44,107 nt of DNA from JBBRUG01 sp038247995 (GCA_038247995.1 JBBRUG010000006.1:1-44107); one strand, 5' to 3'. Positions 24,460-33,594 are shown, counted from the stretch's first letter. The notes: generated by a model from the letters alone, not told the origin. Translations and numbers: made by a program.

Positions 24460-24974
24460 AACAGAAAGCCGGCGAACTGGGGATTGTTACCACGTCGCTT
24501 GAATATGTGGTGAATTGGGGTCGTACGAATGCGATGTGGCCGTTGCTCTTCGGCCTCGCCTGTTGCGCCATCGAGATGATGGGCGCGCAGGGCGCTAACT
24601 ACGATCTCTCGCGTTTCGGCATGGAACTGAACCGCGCGTCGCCGCGCCAGGCCGACCTGATGATCGTCGCCGGGCGGGTGAGCCGCAAAATGGCCCCTGT
24701 CGTGCGCCGTCTCTACGATCAGATGCCCGAGCCGAAGTGGGTAATCGCGATGGGCGATTGCGCCGCCTGCGGCGGCATTTTTAACAACTATGCGATTGTG
24801 CAGGGCGTCGATGAAATTGTGCCGGTCGATGTCTATGTCGCCGGTTGCCCGCCGCGCCCTGAGGCGCTGATCGACGGCATTATGATGCTGCATCAGAAGG
24901 TTATGCGCGAGAAGATCAACGGCGTAAAGGAACCGGCGATCACGCTGCAGCAGCCGCTGATTCAGGTGCAATAG
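24450..24974 (+). CDS. nuoB: NADH-quinone oxidoreductase subunit B
   Basis: 174 residues; carries the terminal [4Fe-4S] cluster N2 of complex I. The four ligands are visible: tandem Cys38-Cys39 (GLACCAIEMMG), Cys104 (MGDCAACGG) and Cys133 (AGCPPRP). The start at 24450 lies inside nuoA with AAAGGGG upstream; a start at 24429 would add seven non-conserved residues. NuoB sits at the junction of the peripheral and membrane arms and hands electrons to quinone together with NuoD. A 48-bp repeat-bearing gap follows before nuoC. Confidence 0.97.
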   Translation: MGIEQKAGELGIVTTSLEYVVNWGRTNAMWPLLFGLACCAIEMMGAQGANYDLSRFGMELNRASPRQADLMIVAGRVSRKMAPVVRRLYDQMPEPKWVIAMGDCAACGGIFNNYAIVQGVDEIVPVDVYVAGCPPRPEALIDGIMMLHQKVMREKINGVKEPAITLQQPLIQVQ

Positions 24975-25018
24975 GATCCGCAGATTGCGCAGAGTCCGAT
25001 CCGCAGTTTGCGCTGATA
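24975..25018. repeat. nuoB-nuoC spacer repeat (GATCCGCAGATTGCG type)
   Basis: Starts at the base after the nuoB stop. GATCCGCAGATTGCGCAG is followed by a second half-copy GATCCGCAGTTTGCGC. The same family occurs at 39707-39738, near 20255 and, inverted, near 12145. Confidence 0.8.
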
Positions 25019-25022
25019 AACT

Positions 25023-25541
25023 ATGAATAACGACACAGTGCTTGCATTCATCCACGAACACTTTCCGCAGGGCGTACTAACGGCAGACGAGCGCCATGGC
25101 GATCTGAGTGTGACGCTGACCGGCGCGGCGTATTTCGCGGCAGCAGAGTTGTTGCGCGACACGCCGGAGTTGGCGTATACCTTCCTCGAAAACCTCTGCG
25201 GCGTCGATTACCTCGGGCGCGATCCACGCTTTGAAGTCGTAACCCATCTGGTCAGCATCAAGCATTTGCACCGGATCTGCCTCAAAGTTGGCGCACCTGA
25301 GGCAAACCCGCAGGTGCCTTCGCTCACGCCGCTCTTCCCGACGGCGAACTACCAGGAGCGCGAGACGTTCGACCTGCTCGGGATCAATTTTGCCGGCCAT
25401 CCATCGCTCACGCGCATCCTGCTCCCCGACGATTGGGTCGGTTACCCGCTGCGCAAAGATCACCCGCTCGGCGATGAGGAAGTCGCGTTCAGCTTCAACC
25501 AGGAACGCATCTACGCGCAAAAGCCGTTTGCGAAGGAATGA
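25023..25541 (+). CDS. nuoC: NADH-quinone oxidoreductase subunit C
   Basis: 172-residue 30-kDa-type subunit of the peripheral arm. The family signature is in the second half: YQERETFDLLGINFAGHPSL in outline, then RILLPDDWVGYPLRKDHP. It carries no cofactor and packs against NuoD near the quinone pocket. It is a separate gene here, unlike the nuoCD fusion of E. coli. No Shine-Dalgarno is evident; the leader immediately before the ATG is the GATCCGCAG-type repeat, so initiation may be affected by that element. Confidence 0.95.
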   Translation: MNNDTVLAFIHEHFPQGVLTADERHGDLSVTLTGAAYFAAAELLRDTPELAYTFLENLCGVDYLGRDPRFEVVTHLVSIKHLHRICLKVGAPEANPQVPSLTPLFPTANYQERETFDLLGINFAGHPSLTRILLPDDWVGYPLRKDHPLGDEEVAFSFNQERIYAQKPFAKE

Positions 25542-25547
25542 GGGATT

Positions 25548-25579
25548 CTGTGCGGGCGCGTCGCGACGCGCCCGTACAG
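25548..25579. repeat. nuoC-nuoD spacer palindrome (GCGCGTCGCGACGCGC core)
   Basis: A 32-bp palindrome with a single mismatched pair, beginning 6 nt after the nuoC stop. Its core is shared with the element at 21872-21883 between the DUF58 and IDH genes. Confidence 0.88.
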
Positions 25580-25598
25580 AGCACTGAAGGCAAAGCAT

Positions 25599-26834
25599 AT
25601 GACCCAGACCCTGCACGTCCCCACGCCGCAAGAGATCACCGGCCCGGCAATGGCGGGCACTTCCGACACGATGGTGCTCAATATGGGGCCGCATCACCCC
25701 AGCACCCACGGCGTGCTGCGCCTTGTGTTGGAGCTTGATGGCGAGGAAGTAGTGAACGTCGCTCCCGATGTCGGTTATTTGCACACCGGTATTGAGAAGA
25801 CGATGGAGAGCAAGACGTACCAGAAAGCGGTGGTGCTCACCGACCGCATGGATTACCTTGCGCCGCTCTCGAATAACCTTTGTTATGCCCTCACCGTTGA
25901 GAAACTAATGGGCGTGGAGATCCCGGAACGCGCCCAAACCGCGCGCGTGCTGCTCACCGAGTTGCAGCGCGTCTCCTCGCACTTGGTCTGGTTGGGCACG
26001 CACGCGCTCGACTTGGCGGCGATGAGTGTGTTCCTCTATGCATTCCGCGAACGCGAGCAGATCCTCGATATTTTCGAGCTCGTCTCCGGCGCACGCATGA
26101 TGACGAGCTACTTCCGCATTGGCGGCCTGGCCTACGATCTGCCCGCCGACTTTTTGCCGACCGTCGATGCGCTGCTCCAGGTGATGCCCGCTAAGATCGA
26201 CGAGTACGAAGACCTGCTCACGGCCAATCCGCTCTGGCTGGAGCGCACCGTCGGCGTGGGCGTGATCGACGCCCATGCCGCCATCGCCTACGGCCTGACC
26301 GGCGCCAACTTGCGCGCCACCGGCATCGACTACGATGTGCGCAAGGCGATGCCCTATTCCGGCTACGAAACCTACGATTTTGCGATTCCGGTGGGCAAGA
26401 GGGGCGATATTTATGATCGTTACCGGGTGCGCATGGCCGAGATGCGTGAGAGCGTCGCGATTGCGCGCCAGGCCTGGGAGCGGCTGAATGCGCTGGGGCC
26501 GGGGCCGTATGTGACGAGCGACCGCAAAGTCGCCCCGCCGCCCAAATCCGAGATCACCCACAGCATGGAAGCGCTGATCCACCACTTCAAGCTCTGGACC
26601 GAGGGCTTTAAGCCGCCGCGCGGCGATGTGTATGTGGGCATCGAGAGTCCGCGGGGCATCCTTGGCTGCTATATCGTGAGTGACGGCAGCCCAAAGCCCT
26701 GGCGGGTTCACTTTCGGGCGCCTTCGTTCATCAGCTTACAAGCGGTGGCGCACATGTCGAAGGGGCGTCTCGTCGCCGACCTGGTGGCGCTCGTCGCCTC
26801 GCTCGATCCGGTGCTCGGCGAAGTCGATCGCTAA
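25599..26834 (+). CDS. nuoD: NADH-quinone oxidoreductase subunit D
   Basis: 411-residue 49-kDa-type subunit, related to the large subunit of NiFe hydrogenases. It forms most of the quinone-binding cavity next to cluster N2 in NuoB. Conserved blocks are MGPHHPSTHGVLR (32-44), GYLHTGIEKTMESKTY, TDRMDYLAPLSNN and the C-terminal PRGILGCYIVSDG. GAAGGCAAAG lies upstream of the ATG. The stop is followed at once by a direct-repeat element that separates it from nuoE by 141 bp, the longest gap in the operon. Confidence 0.97.
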   Translation: MTQTLHVPTPQEITGPAMAGTSDTMVLNMGPHHPSTHGVLRLVLELDGEEVVNVAPDVGYLHTGIEKTMESKTYQKAVVLTDRMDYLAPLSNNLCYALTVEKLMGVEIPERAQTARVLLTELQRVSSHLVWLGTHALDLAAMSVFLYAFREREQILDIFELVSGARMMTSYFRIGGLAYDLPADFLPTVDALLQVMPAKIDEYEDLLTANPLWLERTVGVGVIDAHAAIAYGLTGANLRATGIDYDVRKAMPYSGYETYDFAIPVGKRGDIYDRYRVRMAEMRESVAIARQAWERLNALGPGPYVTSDRKVAPPPKSEITHSMEALIHHFKLWTEGFKPPRGDVYVGIESPRGILGCYIVSDGSPKPWRVHFRAPSFISLQAVAHMSKGRLVADLVALVASLDPVLGEVDR

Positions 26835-26952
26835 GTGTACGGGCGGCCCCGCGTGGCCGCACGCAGTAAGGAAAATCTGGTCGGACGAGCCTACCTGGCC
26901 GTCCGCGCTACCGATCGAGGCAGAGCGTGTACGGGCGGCCCCGCGTGGCCGC
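26835..26952. repeat. nuoD-nuoE spacer: 26-bp direct repeat x2, each with an internal palindrome
   Basis: GTGTACGGGCGGCCCCGCGT plus GGCCGC occurs identically at 26835-26860, starting at the base after the nuoD stop, and at 26927-26952. Each copy contains GCGGCC/GGCCGC arms and can fold alone; the pair could also recombine and delete 92 bp. Confidence 0.9.
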
Positions 26953-26975
26953 CCCCAACGAGCGAAAGTCAGCCT

Positions 26976-27671
26976 ATGCTTCTCGATACTCATCAGGCCG
27001 AAATCGAAACCATCGTCGCCCGTTATGCCGCCAAGCGCAGCGCGGTGCTGCCGTTGCTCTACATCGCCCAGGACACCTATGGGCATCTGACCGATGCCGC
27101 GATCCGCGAAGTAGCCGCGATCCTTAACTTACCACCCACCGATGTCTTCGAGGTTGTCGGCTTCTATACGCTTTTCTACGATCGACCGATGGGCACATGG
27201 GTGCTGCAGGTCTGCGACGACGTGCCGTGCTGCTATTGCGGCGCCGAGGAGTTGATCGACGCACTGAAGCTGAGCCTGGGCATTCACGAAGAGCAGACGA
27301 CGCCCGATGGTGTGTTTACGCTCCAACGCGTGAAGTGCCTGGCCGCCTGCGACCGCGCGCCGATGCTTCAGGCGAATCTCGACTATATCTACGACGTGAC
27401 GCCCGACAAAGTCGATGCGCTGCTGAGCGACCTGCGCGCCCGCGCCGCCGACGGCAAGCGCCGGGGTGTGTCGGGGCGTTTCGCCGAAGATTTCGCGTGG
27501 AATGCCGCAGGCGCACTCGCTCAGATCGATTTTGCCGCGCCGTATACGGATCGCTGGGCCGTTGCCCGCAATACACCGGAGGCAGCGCCCGCCCCAGGGC
27601 CGGTTACGCCACCCGCCGAAGCCAACTCCGGCCACGCCCGGCGCAAGGATCGCACGGCGTCGCCGTGGTAG
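26976..27671 (+). CDS. nuoE: NADH-quinone oxidoreductase subunit E, C-terminally extended
   Basis: 231-residue 24-kDa-type subunit holding the off-pathway [2Fe-2S] cluster N1a next to FMN. Ligands are Cys80 and Cys85 (VCDDVPC) and Cys121 and Cys125 (KCLAAC). The core ends near 160; the remaining 70 residues (GRFAEDFAWNAAG, then a Pro/Ala-rich tail ending in basic residues) exceed the usual family length. The frame is open back to 26835, but that part lies in the repeat element and is not conserved-looking, so I use the ATG at 26976, although its ribosome-binding site is weak. Confidence 0.94.
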   Translation: MLLDTHQAEIETIVARYAAKRSAVLPLLYIAQDTYGHLTDAAIREVAAILNLPPTDVFEVVGFYTLFYDRPMGTWVLQVCDDVPCCYCGAEELIDALKLSLGIHEEQTTPDGVFTLQRVKCLAACDRAPMLQANLDYIYDVTPDKVDALLSDLRARAADGKRRGVSGRFAEDFAWNAAGALAQIDFAAPYTDRWAVARNTPEAAPAPGPVTPPAEANSGHARRKDRTASPW

Positions 27672-27673
27672 AA

Positions 27674-27711
27674 CCGTTGTAGAGCCGAAGCCGGCTTCGG
27701 CTCTACAACGG
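27674..27711. repeat. nuoE-nuoF spacer: perfect 38-bp palindrome (GTAGAGCCGAAGC family)
   Basis: A perfect palindrome beginning 2 nt after the nuoE stop. The 14-bp core arm TGTAGAGCCGAAGC is shared with the nuoI-nuoJ element. The outer 4 bp (CCGT/ACGG) are specific to this copy yet still self-complementary. Confidence 0.95.
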
Positions 27712-27741
27712 CGATCGATACGATTGGAAATGGAAAACCCT

Positions 27742-29046
27742 ATGCCGCTTACCGAACATATTGTGATGCGTGAGTATGATGTGCCGAATATCGGGTTGTT
27801 TGAGGTGTACCTGGAGCATGGCGGTTATGCTGCGCTGCGCACGGCGTTCACCGAGAAGACTCCCGCCGATGTGGTACAGATGGTGAAGGACGCCGGGTTG
27901 CGCGGCCGCGGCGGCGCCGGCTTTCCCACCGGTGTGAAGTGGGGCTTCTTGCCCAAAGGCCTCTACCCACGCTACCTCCTCTGCAACTGCGACGAATCGG
28001 AGCCGGGCACCTTCAACAACCATCAAATCATCGACCACAATCCGCACCAACTGATCGAAGGCGTGGCGATTTCGGCCTTTGCGATTGAAGCGAACACCGC
28101 CTACATCTATATGCGCGGCGAGTTCGCTAAATCGGCGCTGATCCTGGAGCAGGCGATTGCGCGGGCCTATGCCGCCGGCTTCCTCGGCAAGAATATCTTC
28201 GGCACCGGCTACGACCTCGACATCTTTGTCCATCGCGGCGCCGGCGCGTATATCTGCGGCGAAGAAACGGCGCTGATGGAGTCGCTGGAGGGCAAGATCG
28301 GCCAACCGCGTAACAAGCCGCCCTTTCCTGCCGTGGCCGGCCTCTACGGCAAACCGACGATCATCAACAATGTCGAGACGCTGGCCAATGTGCCGCCGAT
28401 CATCGCCAAGGGTGTCGAGTGGTACCGCTCATTCGGTACCGCCAAGAGTCCCGGCACCAAGTGCTTCTCGCTCTCCGGCCATGTGAACCGTCCCGGCAAC
28501 TATGAACTACCCTTCGGCACCTCACTGCGCGAACTGATCGAAAGTCCGCACTACGGCAGCGGGATGAAGGGCGGTCGCCCGGTGAAGATTATCATTCCCG
28601 GTGGCGCATCGGCGCCCTGGCTGACGGCTGAGCACCTCGACTTGCCGCTCGACTATGAGAGTATCGCCGCCGCCGGCTCGATGCTCGGATCGGGCGCCGT
28701 CATTATCCTTAACGACACCGTCAGCGCGCCGCACCTGGCTTACAAGATGGACGAATTCTTCAAGCACGAATCGTGCGGGAAGTGTACGCCATGCCGCGAA
28801 GGTACGCACTGGCTGGTGAAAACACTCCACCGCATGAATGCAGGCCACGCCGAGGCCGACGATATTCCGACCCTGCATGGCATTTACAAACAAATGGCCG
28901 GGAACTGTTTCTGTCTCCTGGGCGAGAGCGCTGTGATGCCAATCAAGAGCGCTCTCAGGTTATTCCCTGAAGAGTTCGAAGCCCTGGTGCAGACAAACGG
29001 CAATGGTGCCAAGCACGCGATTCCGCTTATGATGGCGAAACATTAG
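27742..29046 (+). CDS. nuoF: NADH-quinone oxidoreductase subunit F
   Basis: 434-residue 51-kDa-type subunit that oxidises NADH with FMN and holds [4Fe-4S] cluster N3. Motifs are the nucleotide-binding LRGRGGAGFPTG, CNCDESEPGTFNN, GAGAYICGEETAL, and the cluster ligands in ESCGKCTPCREG with the fourth Cys in the NCFC segment. An in-frame ATG 12 nt upstream (27730) is possible; I prefer 27742 because TGGAAA lies at a better distance. It is separated from nuoE by the 38-bp palindrome but tightly followed (11 bp) by nuoG. Confidence 0.96.
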   Translation: MPLTEHIVMREYDVPNIGLFEVYLEHGGYAALRTAFTEKTPADVVQMVKDAGLRGRGGAGFPTGVKWGFLPKGLYPRYLLCNCDESEPGTFNNHQIIDHNPHQLIEGVAISAFAIEANTAYIYMRGEFAKSALILEQAIARAYAAGFLGKNIFGTGYDLDIFVHRGAGAYICGEETALMESLEGKIGQPRNKPPFPAVAGLYGKPTIINNVETLANVPPIIAKGVEWYRSFGTAKSPGTKCFSLSGHVNRPGNYELPFGTSLRELIESPHYGSGMKGGRPVKIIIPGGASAPWLTAEHLDLPLDYESIAAAGSMLGSGAVIILNDTVSAPHLAYKMDEFFKHESCGKCTPCREGTHWLVKTLHRMNAGHAEADDIPTLHGIYKQMAGNCFCLLGESAVMPIKSALRLFPEEFEALVQTNGNGAKHAIPLMMAKH

Positions 29047-29057
29047 AGAGCTACTTT

Positions 29058-31781
29058 ATGCCAGATGTTACTCTCACAGTCGATGGCGTGACGGTTACCG
29101 TGCCCGCCGGCACAAATGTTGTTGATGCGGCGCGCCTGGCCACGATCGCTGTGCCGGTCTTTTGTTACCACCCGCGCATGGAGCCGGTCGGCATGTGCCG
29201 CATGTGCCTCGTGCAGATCGGCACGCCGCAGATTGATCGCGAGACGCGCCAACCGGTCTTCGACGCCGACGGCAAGCCCGTGATCGCGATGATGCCTAAG
29301 CTGGTTACCGGCTGTACTACGCCGGTCAGCGCGGGCATGGTCGTTAAAACCACCACCGAAGAAGTGCAGTTTGCGCAGAAGGGTGTGCTGGAATTCCTGC
29401 TCACCTCGCACCCGCTCGACTGCCCGGTATGTGATAAGGGCGGCGAGTGCCCATTGCAGAACCTGACGATGCAATGGGGGCCAGGGAAGAGCCGCTTCGA
29501 CTATAACGATAAAGTTCACTTCGCGAAGCCGGTGCCGCTCGGCGATCTGATTTACCTCGACCGCGAACGCTGTATCCTTTGCGCGCGCTGCGTGCGCTTT
29601 GAGGATGAGCTCGCCGACGATCCGGTGCTCGGCTTCGACAACCGCGGCCGCAACTGGATGATCATTTCCAAGAGCGATCCGCCCTTCGATAGCAAGTTCT
29701 CCGGCAACACCACCGACATTTGCCCCGTGGGCGCGCTCACCACCAGCGATTTCCGGTTTAAAGCGCGGGTCTGGGAACTCGAGAGTAAGCCGGCAGTCTG
29801 TACGCTCTGCTCGGTGGGCTGCAACGTGTCTCTCGACATGCGCCACGACAAACTGATGCGCGTTATGCCGCGCGAAAATGCTGCGGTGAACGATATCTGG
29901 ATCTGCGACAAGGGCCGCTTCGGCCATCGTTTCATTGAGCATGGCACTCGCCTAGAGACACCGCTGGTACGTAGTGGTGATCGGCTGGTGGAGGCGAGTT
30001 GGGGCGAGGCGTTGCAACTGATCAGCGAAAAGTTGAGCGCGATCCACGCTGCGCACGGCGGCGCCGCGATCGGTGGCTTGGCCAGCCCGCGCCTGAGCAA
30101 CGAAGACCTCTACGCTTTCCAGAAGTTCTTCCGCGAGGTACTGGAGAGCCACAACCTCGATCATCGTCTTGGCGCACCCGGCGAGGCGGGCCTCGACACG
30201 GCCGGCGCAATGCTTGGCGTGGGTGTCGGCACCGACCTGATGCAACTCGGAAAGGGCGCAACGGTGCTGGTAATCGGCGCCGACCCTGAAGAAGAAGCGC
30301 CGCTCTATATGCTGCGCCTGCGCGGCATCGCCCAACGCGGCGGCAACCTGATTACAGCGAACCTGCGCCCGACCAAGCTCGAACGTTCGGCCACGACGCG
30401 CCTGCGCTACACCGCCGGGAGCGAACAGCGCTTCACGCGGGCCCTGCTGCGGGCAGTCTATGAAATCGTCGGGGTTGAGCGCGCCCAGAAGTTGCGCCAC
30501 TCCGGCATGGACGAACTGCGTTCTACCCTGAACAAAGAGCGCCTGGCCGACCTGGCGGCGGCCGCTGGAGTAAGCGAAGAGGCGCTGAAGGCCACGGCGC
30601 AGGCCTTCCTCGACGCCGAGCACGGCATTATTGTGTATGGCGCGGAGGCCCAGAGCGCCGGCGAAGCCGTAACTCAGGATCTGGCCGCCCTCGTCGTGCT
30701 GGCGGGCAAGGCCGGGCGGGCGAACAGTGGCCTGATTGCACTCTTGCCGGGCGGGAACAGCCGCGGCGCGCTGGATCTGGGCCTACGCCCCGATGCCGCG
30801 CCTGGGTACACTATGCTCAAGCAGCCCGGCCTGAGCGCCCATGCAATGTGGACCAGCAAGCTGCGCGCCTTCTATATCGCCGGCCTCGACCCGGCGGCCG
30901 AACTGGAGGTCGCCCGTGCCGCACTCGAAGCTGCCGAGTTTGTCGTTGTGCAGGATCTGTTTCTCACTGCTACGGCGCAACTCGCCGATGTTGTGCTCCC
31001 CGTAGTCAGCGTCGCCGAGCACGAAGGCACCTATACAAATGCCGAGCGCCGGGTGCAGCGCTCGCGGCAGGCGCGCCCGCCGTTGGCTCAGGCCCGCGCC
31101 GACTGGCAAGTGGTGCAGCAGGTGGCCCAACTGGTTGCCGAGCGCAGCGCTGTGCGGGCAGCCGGCAATGGGCGCGTCGGCGCGGCTGCCGTCGCTGATG
31201 CGCCGGGTTGGGGGTACATCACGCCTAGCGATATTGCCGCCGAGATCGCCGAGCGGGTGCCGGGCTACGCCGGGATCACGTATGCCGCCCTTACCGCCAC
31301 GGGCAAGCCGGGCGCGTGGGGCCGTCAGGTGAACGAAGCGGTCTACTACGATGGCACCAACTACGAGAATACCGAGGGCGTTGGGTTGCAATATCCGAGC
31401 CTCGCCGAACGAGCGCGGGGAACGATAGATCTTGCGCCTCGCGCGGCGCCAACGCCAACCGGCGAGCGCTCCACACTGCTGCTCGCCCAGCCACTCGCCT
31501 ACGACGGTGGGGCCCTGCTGCGCGGATCAAAACTGGAAGCGCACATCCCCAGCGCCTATGTCGCCCTCAGTACTACCGACGCCGAAAAACTGAACATTCA
31601 CCCCGGCGATCGGGTGCGCCTCGTCTCTGATCGGGGCGAGGTGATCTTACCGGCGCGGGTGGTGATCGACTTGCCTGCCGGGGTGGTGCTTGTTCCGGCA
31701 AACGTGCCGGGCACTGGCCTGGCAAACTTGCAAACCGGCCCGCAGACCCGCGTAAATGTGGTCAAGATAGTGACGGAGTAG
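29058..31781 (+). CDS. nuoG: NADH-quinone oxidoreductase subunit G
   Basis: 907 residues, the large iron-sulfur subunit. The N-terminal ferredoxin domain has Cys36, Cys47, Cys50 and Cys86 ([2Fe-2S] N1b). His118 with Cys122, Cys125 and Cys131 fits N5, and Cys172, Cys175, Cys178 with Cys222 fits N4. Cys248, Cys251, Cys255 and Cys283 (VCTLCSVGC, then WICDKG) are the ligands of the extra cluster N7, known from E. coli and Thermus complex I. A molybdopterin-oxidoreductase-like domain without evident catalytic function follows, ending in a small barrel domain (LNIHPGDRVRLVSDRGE). About 26 residues are inserted between Cys50 and Cys86. Confidence 0.96.
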   Translation: MPDVTLTVDGVTVTVPAGTNVVDAARLATIAVPVFCYHPRMEPVGMCRMCLVQIGTPQIDRETRQPVFDADGKPVIAMMPKLVTGCTTPVSAGMVVKTTTEEVQFAQKGVLEFLLTSHPLDCPVCDKGGECPLQNLTMQWGPGKSRFDYNDKVHFAKPVPLGDLIYLDRERCILCARCVRFEDELADDPVLGFDNRGRNWMIISKSDPPFDSKFSGNTTDICPVGALTTSDFRFKARVWELESKPAVCTLCSVGCNVSLDMRHDKLMRVMPRENAAVNDIWICDKGRFGHRFIEHGTRLETPLVRSGDRLVEASWGEALQLISEKLSAIHAAHGGAAIGGLASPRLSNEDLYAFQKFFREVLESHNLDHRLGAPGEAGLDTAGAMLGVGVGTDLMQLGKGATVLVIGADPEEEAPLYMLRLRGIAQRGGNLITANLRPTKLERSATTRLRYTAGSEQRFTRALLRAVYEIVGVERAQKLRHSGMDELRSTLNKERLADLAAAAGVSEEALKATAQAFLDAEHGIIVYGAEAQSAGEAVTQDLAALVVLAGKAGRANSGLIALLPGGNSRGALDLGLRPDAAPGYTMLKQPGLSAHAMWTSKLRAFYIAGLDPAAELEVARAALEAAEFVVVQDLFLTATAQLADVVLPVVSVAEHEGTYTNAERRVQRSRQARPPLAQARADWQVVQQVAQLVAERSAVRAAGNGRVGAAAVADAPGWGYITPSDIAAEIAERVPGYAGITYAALTATGKPGAWGRQVNEAVYYDGTNYENTEGVGLQYPSLAERARGTIDLAPRAAPTPTGERSTLLLAQPLAYDGGALLRGSKLEAHIPSAYVALSTTDAEKLNIHPGDRVRLVSDRGEVILPARVVIDLPAGVVLVPANVPGTGLANLQTGPQTRVNVVKIVTE

Positions 31782-31789
31782 GGTTGTGT

Positions 31790-31825
31790 CGGCCCGTAGG
31801 CGCGCAAACGCACACCTACGGGCCG
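31790..31825. repeat. nuoG-nuoH spacer palindrome
   Basis: Arms CGGCCCGTAGG (31790-31800) and CCTACGGGCCG (31815-31825), perfect over 11 bp with a 14-nt loop, beginning 8 nt after the nuoG stop. Confidence 0.88.
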
Positions 31826-31849
31826 TACATACGGCAAAAAGAGGCATCT

Positions 31850-33085
31850 ATGACCTGGGTCGACATTCTTATTCTGGTAGCGCAATGCTTTGTGATCGCC
31901 CTGGCGGTAACGACGGGATTTGCCTACCTCACCCTGTTCGAGCGGCGCTTACTGGCCCGCTTCCAGAACCGCATTGGGCCGAACCGTGCCGGGCCGCAAG
32001 GGTTCCTTCAGCCCGCCGCCGATGCCGTCAAGCTCTTTTTCAAGGAAGATATCATCCCGACCCTGGCCGACAAGCCGGTCTACCTGCTCGCGCCGGCGAT
32101 GGCGGTGATCCCGGCGATTATCATCTGGGCCGTCATTCCCTTCGGCTGTTTTAATCTCAACTTTGATTATCAGGCCTGTTTCAGCGCCGACCCCGATGCC
32201 GCCGGGTTGCGCAATATTTTGCAGATCGCCGATATCAATGTAGGCGTGCTCTACATTCTCGCCGTCACCAGTATCGGCGTGTATGGGATCACCCTGGCCG
32301 GCTGGTCGAGCAACAACAAGTATTCGATGCTCGGTGGCTTGCGCTCAGCGGCGCAACTGATCTCGTACGAACTGGCGCTTGGCGCTGCTGTGTTGGCCGT
32401 TGTAATGACCTACGGCACGCTCTCGACGCACCAGATCGTGATCCAGCAAGCGGGGCTGTGGGGCATTGTGCCGCAGTTTCTCGGCTTTGTGATCTTTATG
32501 TTTGCCTCAACGGCGGAAGTCGTGCGCGCTCCGTTCGACCTGGTTGAGGCCGAGCAGGAGATCGCCGGCGGCTACAACACCGAATACGGCTCGATGAAAT
32601 TTGCGCTCTTCTTTATGGCCGAGTATATCAAGCTGATCGCCGTTAGTGCAATTGCCGTAACCTTCTTCTTCGGCGGTTGGCGCTTTCCTGGCCTGGAGAC
32701 GCTTGGGCGCGGCGTGACCGAGTTAGCCGGGCCGGTGGCCGGGAGCGTTGCAGTGGGCCTCGCGTCGCTCGGGTCGTTCTTGATCAAGGTCGTCTTTTTC
32801 CTCTTCCTCTCAGTCTGGATTCGCGCATCTTGGCCGCGTTTGCGCTACGACCGGCTGATGGATTTGGGTTGGAAGTGGCTGCTGCCGCTGGCCCTGCTGA
32901 ACATCGCCTTCACAGCAGTGGTATTTGTGCTGTTCCCCACTCAACGCGTGATGCCGGCACTCATCCTGTTGGCGCTGGGCCTGGTGAGCCTGGCGATTGC
33001 GCTGAGTTTCAGCAGCGTACCCAAGGCTACCGACAACGTGACCTTTGTAAAGGGCACGCGCGAACCGACGGGAACAAGCGATTAG
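31850..33085 (+). CDS. nuoH: NADH-quinone oxidoreductase subunit H
   Basis: 411-residue membrane subunit with about eight or nine helices; it forms the membrane side of the quinone chamber. Conserved blocks are RRLLARFQNRIGPNRAGPQG (first loop), ADAVKLFFKED and the acidic loop DLVEAEQEIAGGYNTEYG. The ATG at 31850 has AGAGG upstream; the frame is open to 31784 through the spacer repeat. It is followed 10 bp later by nuoI. Confidence 0.96.
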   Translation: MTWVDILILVAQCFVIALAVTTGFAYLTLFERRLLARFQNRIGPNRAGPQGFLQPAADAVKLFFKEDIIPTLADKPVYLLAPAMAVIPAIIIWAVIPFGCFNLNFDYQACFSADPDAAGLRNILQIADINVGVLYILAVTSIGVYGITLAGWSSNNKYSMLGGLRSAAQLISYELALGAAVLAVVMTYGTLSTHQIVIQQAGLWGIVPQFLGFVIFMFASTAEVVRAPFDLVEAEQEIAGGYNTEYGSMKFALFFMAEYIKLIAVSAIAVTFFFGGWRFPGLETLGRGVTELAGPVAGSVAVGLASLGSFLIKVVFFLFLSVWIRASWPRLRYDRLMDLGWKWLLPLALLNIAFTAVVFVLFPTQRVMPALILLALGLVSLAIALSFSSVPKATDNVTFVKGTREPTGTSD

Positions 33086-33095
33086 GAGAATAGAG

Positions 33096-33593
33096 ATGCT
33101 TGGAGAATTGTTAAAAGGCCTGGGCACAACCCTGCGTTATATGTTCCGTCAACCGGTAACGGTGCAGTACCCGGAGGTCAAGCGGCCTGTGCGCGAACGC
33201 TTCCGAGGCCGTCACGAGTTGAAGCGCTTTGCGAACGGGCAAGAGCGGTGTATCGGCTGCTCACTGTGCGCGGCGGCTTGCCCCGCCGACGCGATCCTGG
33301 TGGTTCCGGCCGAAAACGATCCGCAGCAACCCAACTCGCCGGGCGAACGCTACGCCGCCACCTATGAGATCAACATGCTGCGCTGCATCTTCTGCGGCTA
33401 TTGCGAAGATGCCTGTCCAACCAATGCAATCGTGCTGGAGCATCAGTACGAACTTTCCTTCTACGACCGCCGCGCCGCGATTTACAACAAAGAGATGTTA
33501 CTGGTGCCGGTCGATAAAGGCCACGGCGATCCGCCGCCGATCTTGCAGCAACTGAACCGCCAACCTAGCCCGCCGGCACAAATTGATTTGTGA
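33096..33593 (+). CDS. nuoI: NADH-quinone oxidoreductase subunit I
   Basis: 165-residue ferredoxin-like subunit with two [4Fe-4S] clusters (N6a, N6b) that relay electrons to N2. The ligands are Cys52, Cys55, Cys58, Cys62 (CIGCSLCAAAC) and Cys97, Cys100, Cys103, Cys107 (CIFCGYCEDAC). The N-terminal helix (LLKGLGTTLRYMF) anchors it to the membrane arm. TAGGAGAATAGAG precedes the ATG. Its stop is followed after 1 nt by the second GTAGAGCCGAAGC palindrome. Confidence 0.97.
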   Translation: MLGELLKGLGTTLRYMFRQPVTVQYPEVKRPVRERFRGRHELKRFANGQERCIGCSLCAAACPADAILVVPAENDPQQPNSPGERYAATYEINMLRCIFCGYCEDACPTNAIVLEHQYELSFYDRRAAIYNKEMLLVPVDKGHGDPPPILQQLNRQPSPPAQIDL

Positions 33594-33594
33594 C

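Noticed and set aside
26835..26975. N-terminal extension of NuoE starting at the GTG after nuoD
   Set aside because: The extra 47 residues translate the direct-repeat element and are unlike any NuoE; ATG 26976 fits the family length.
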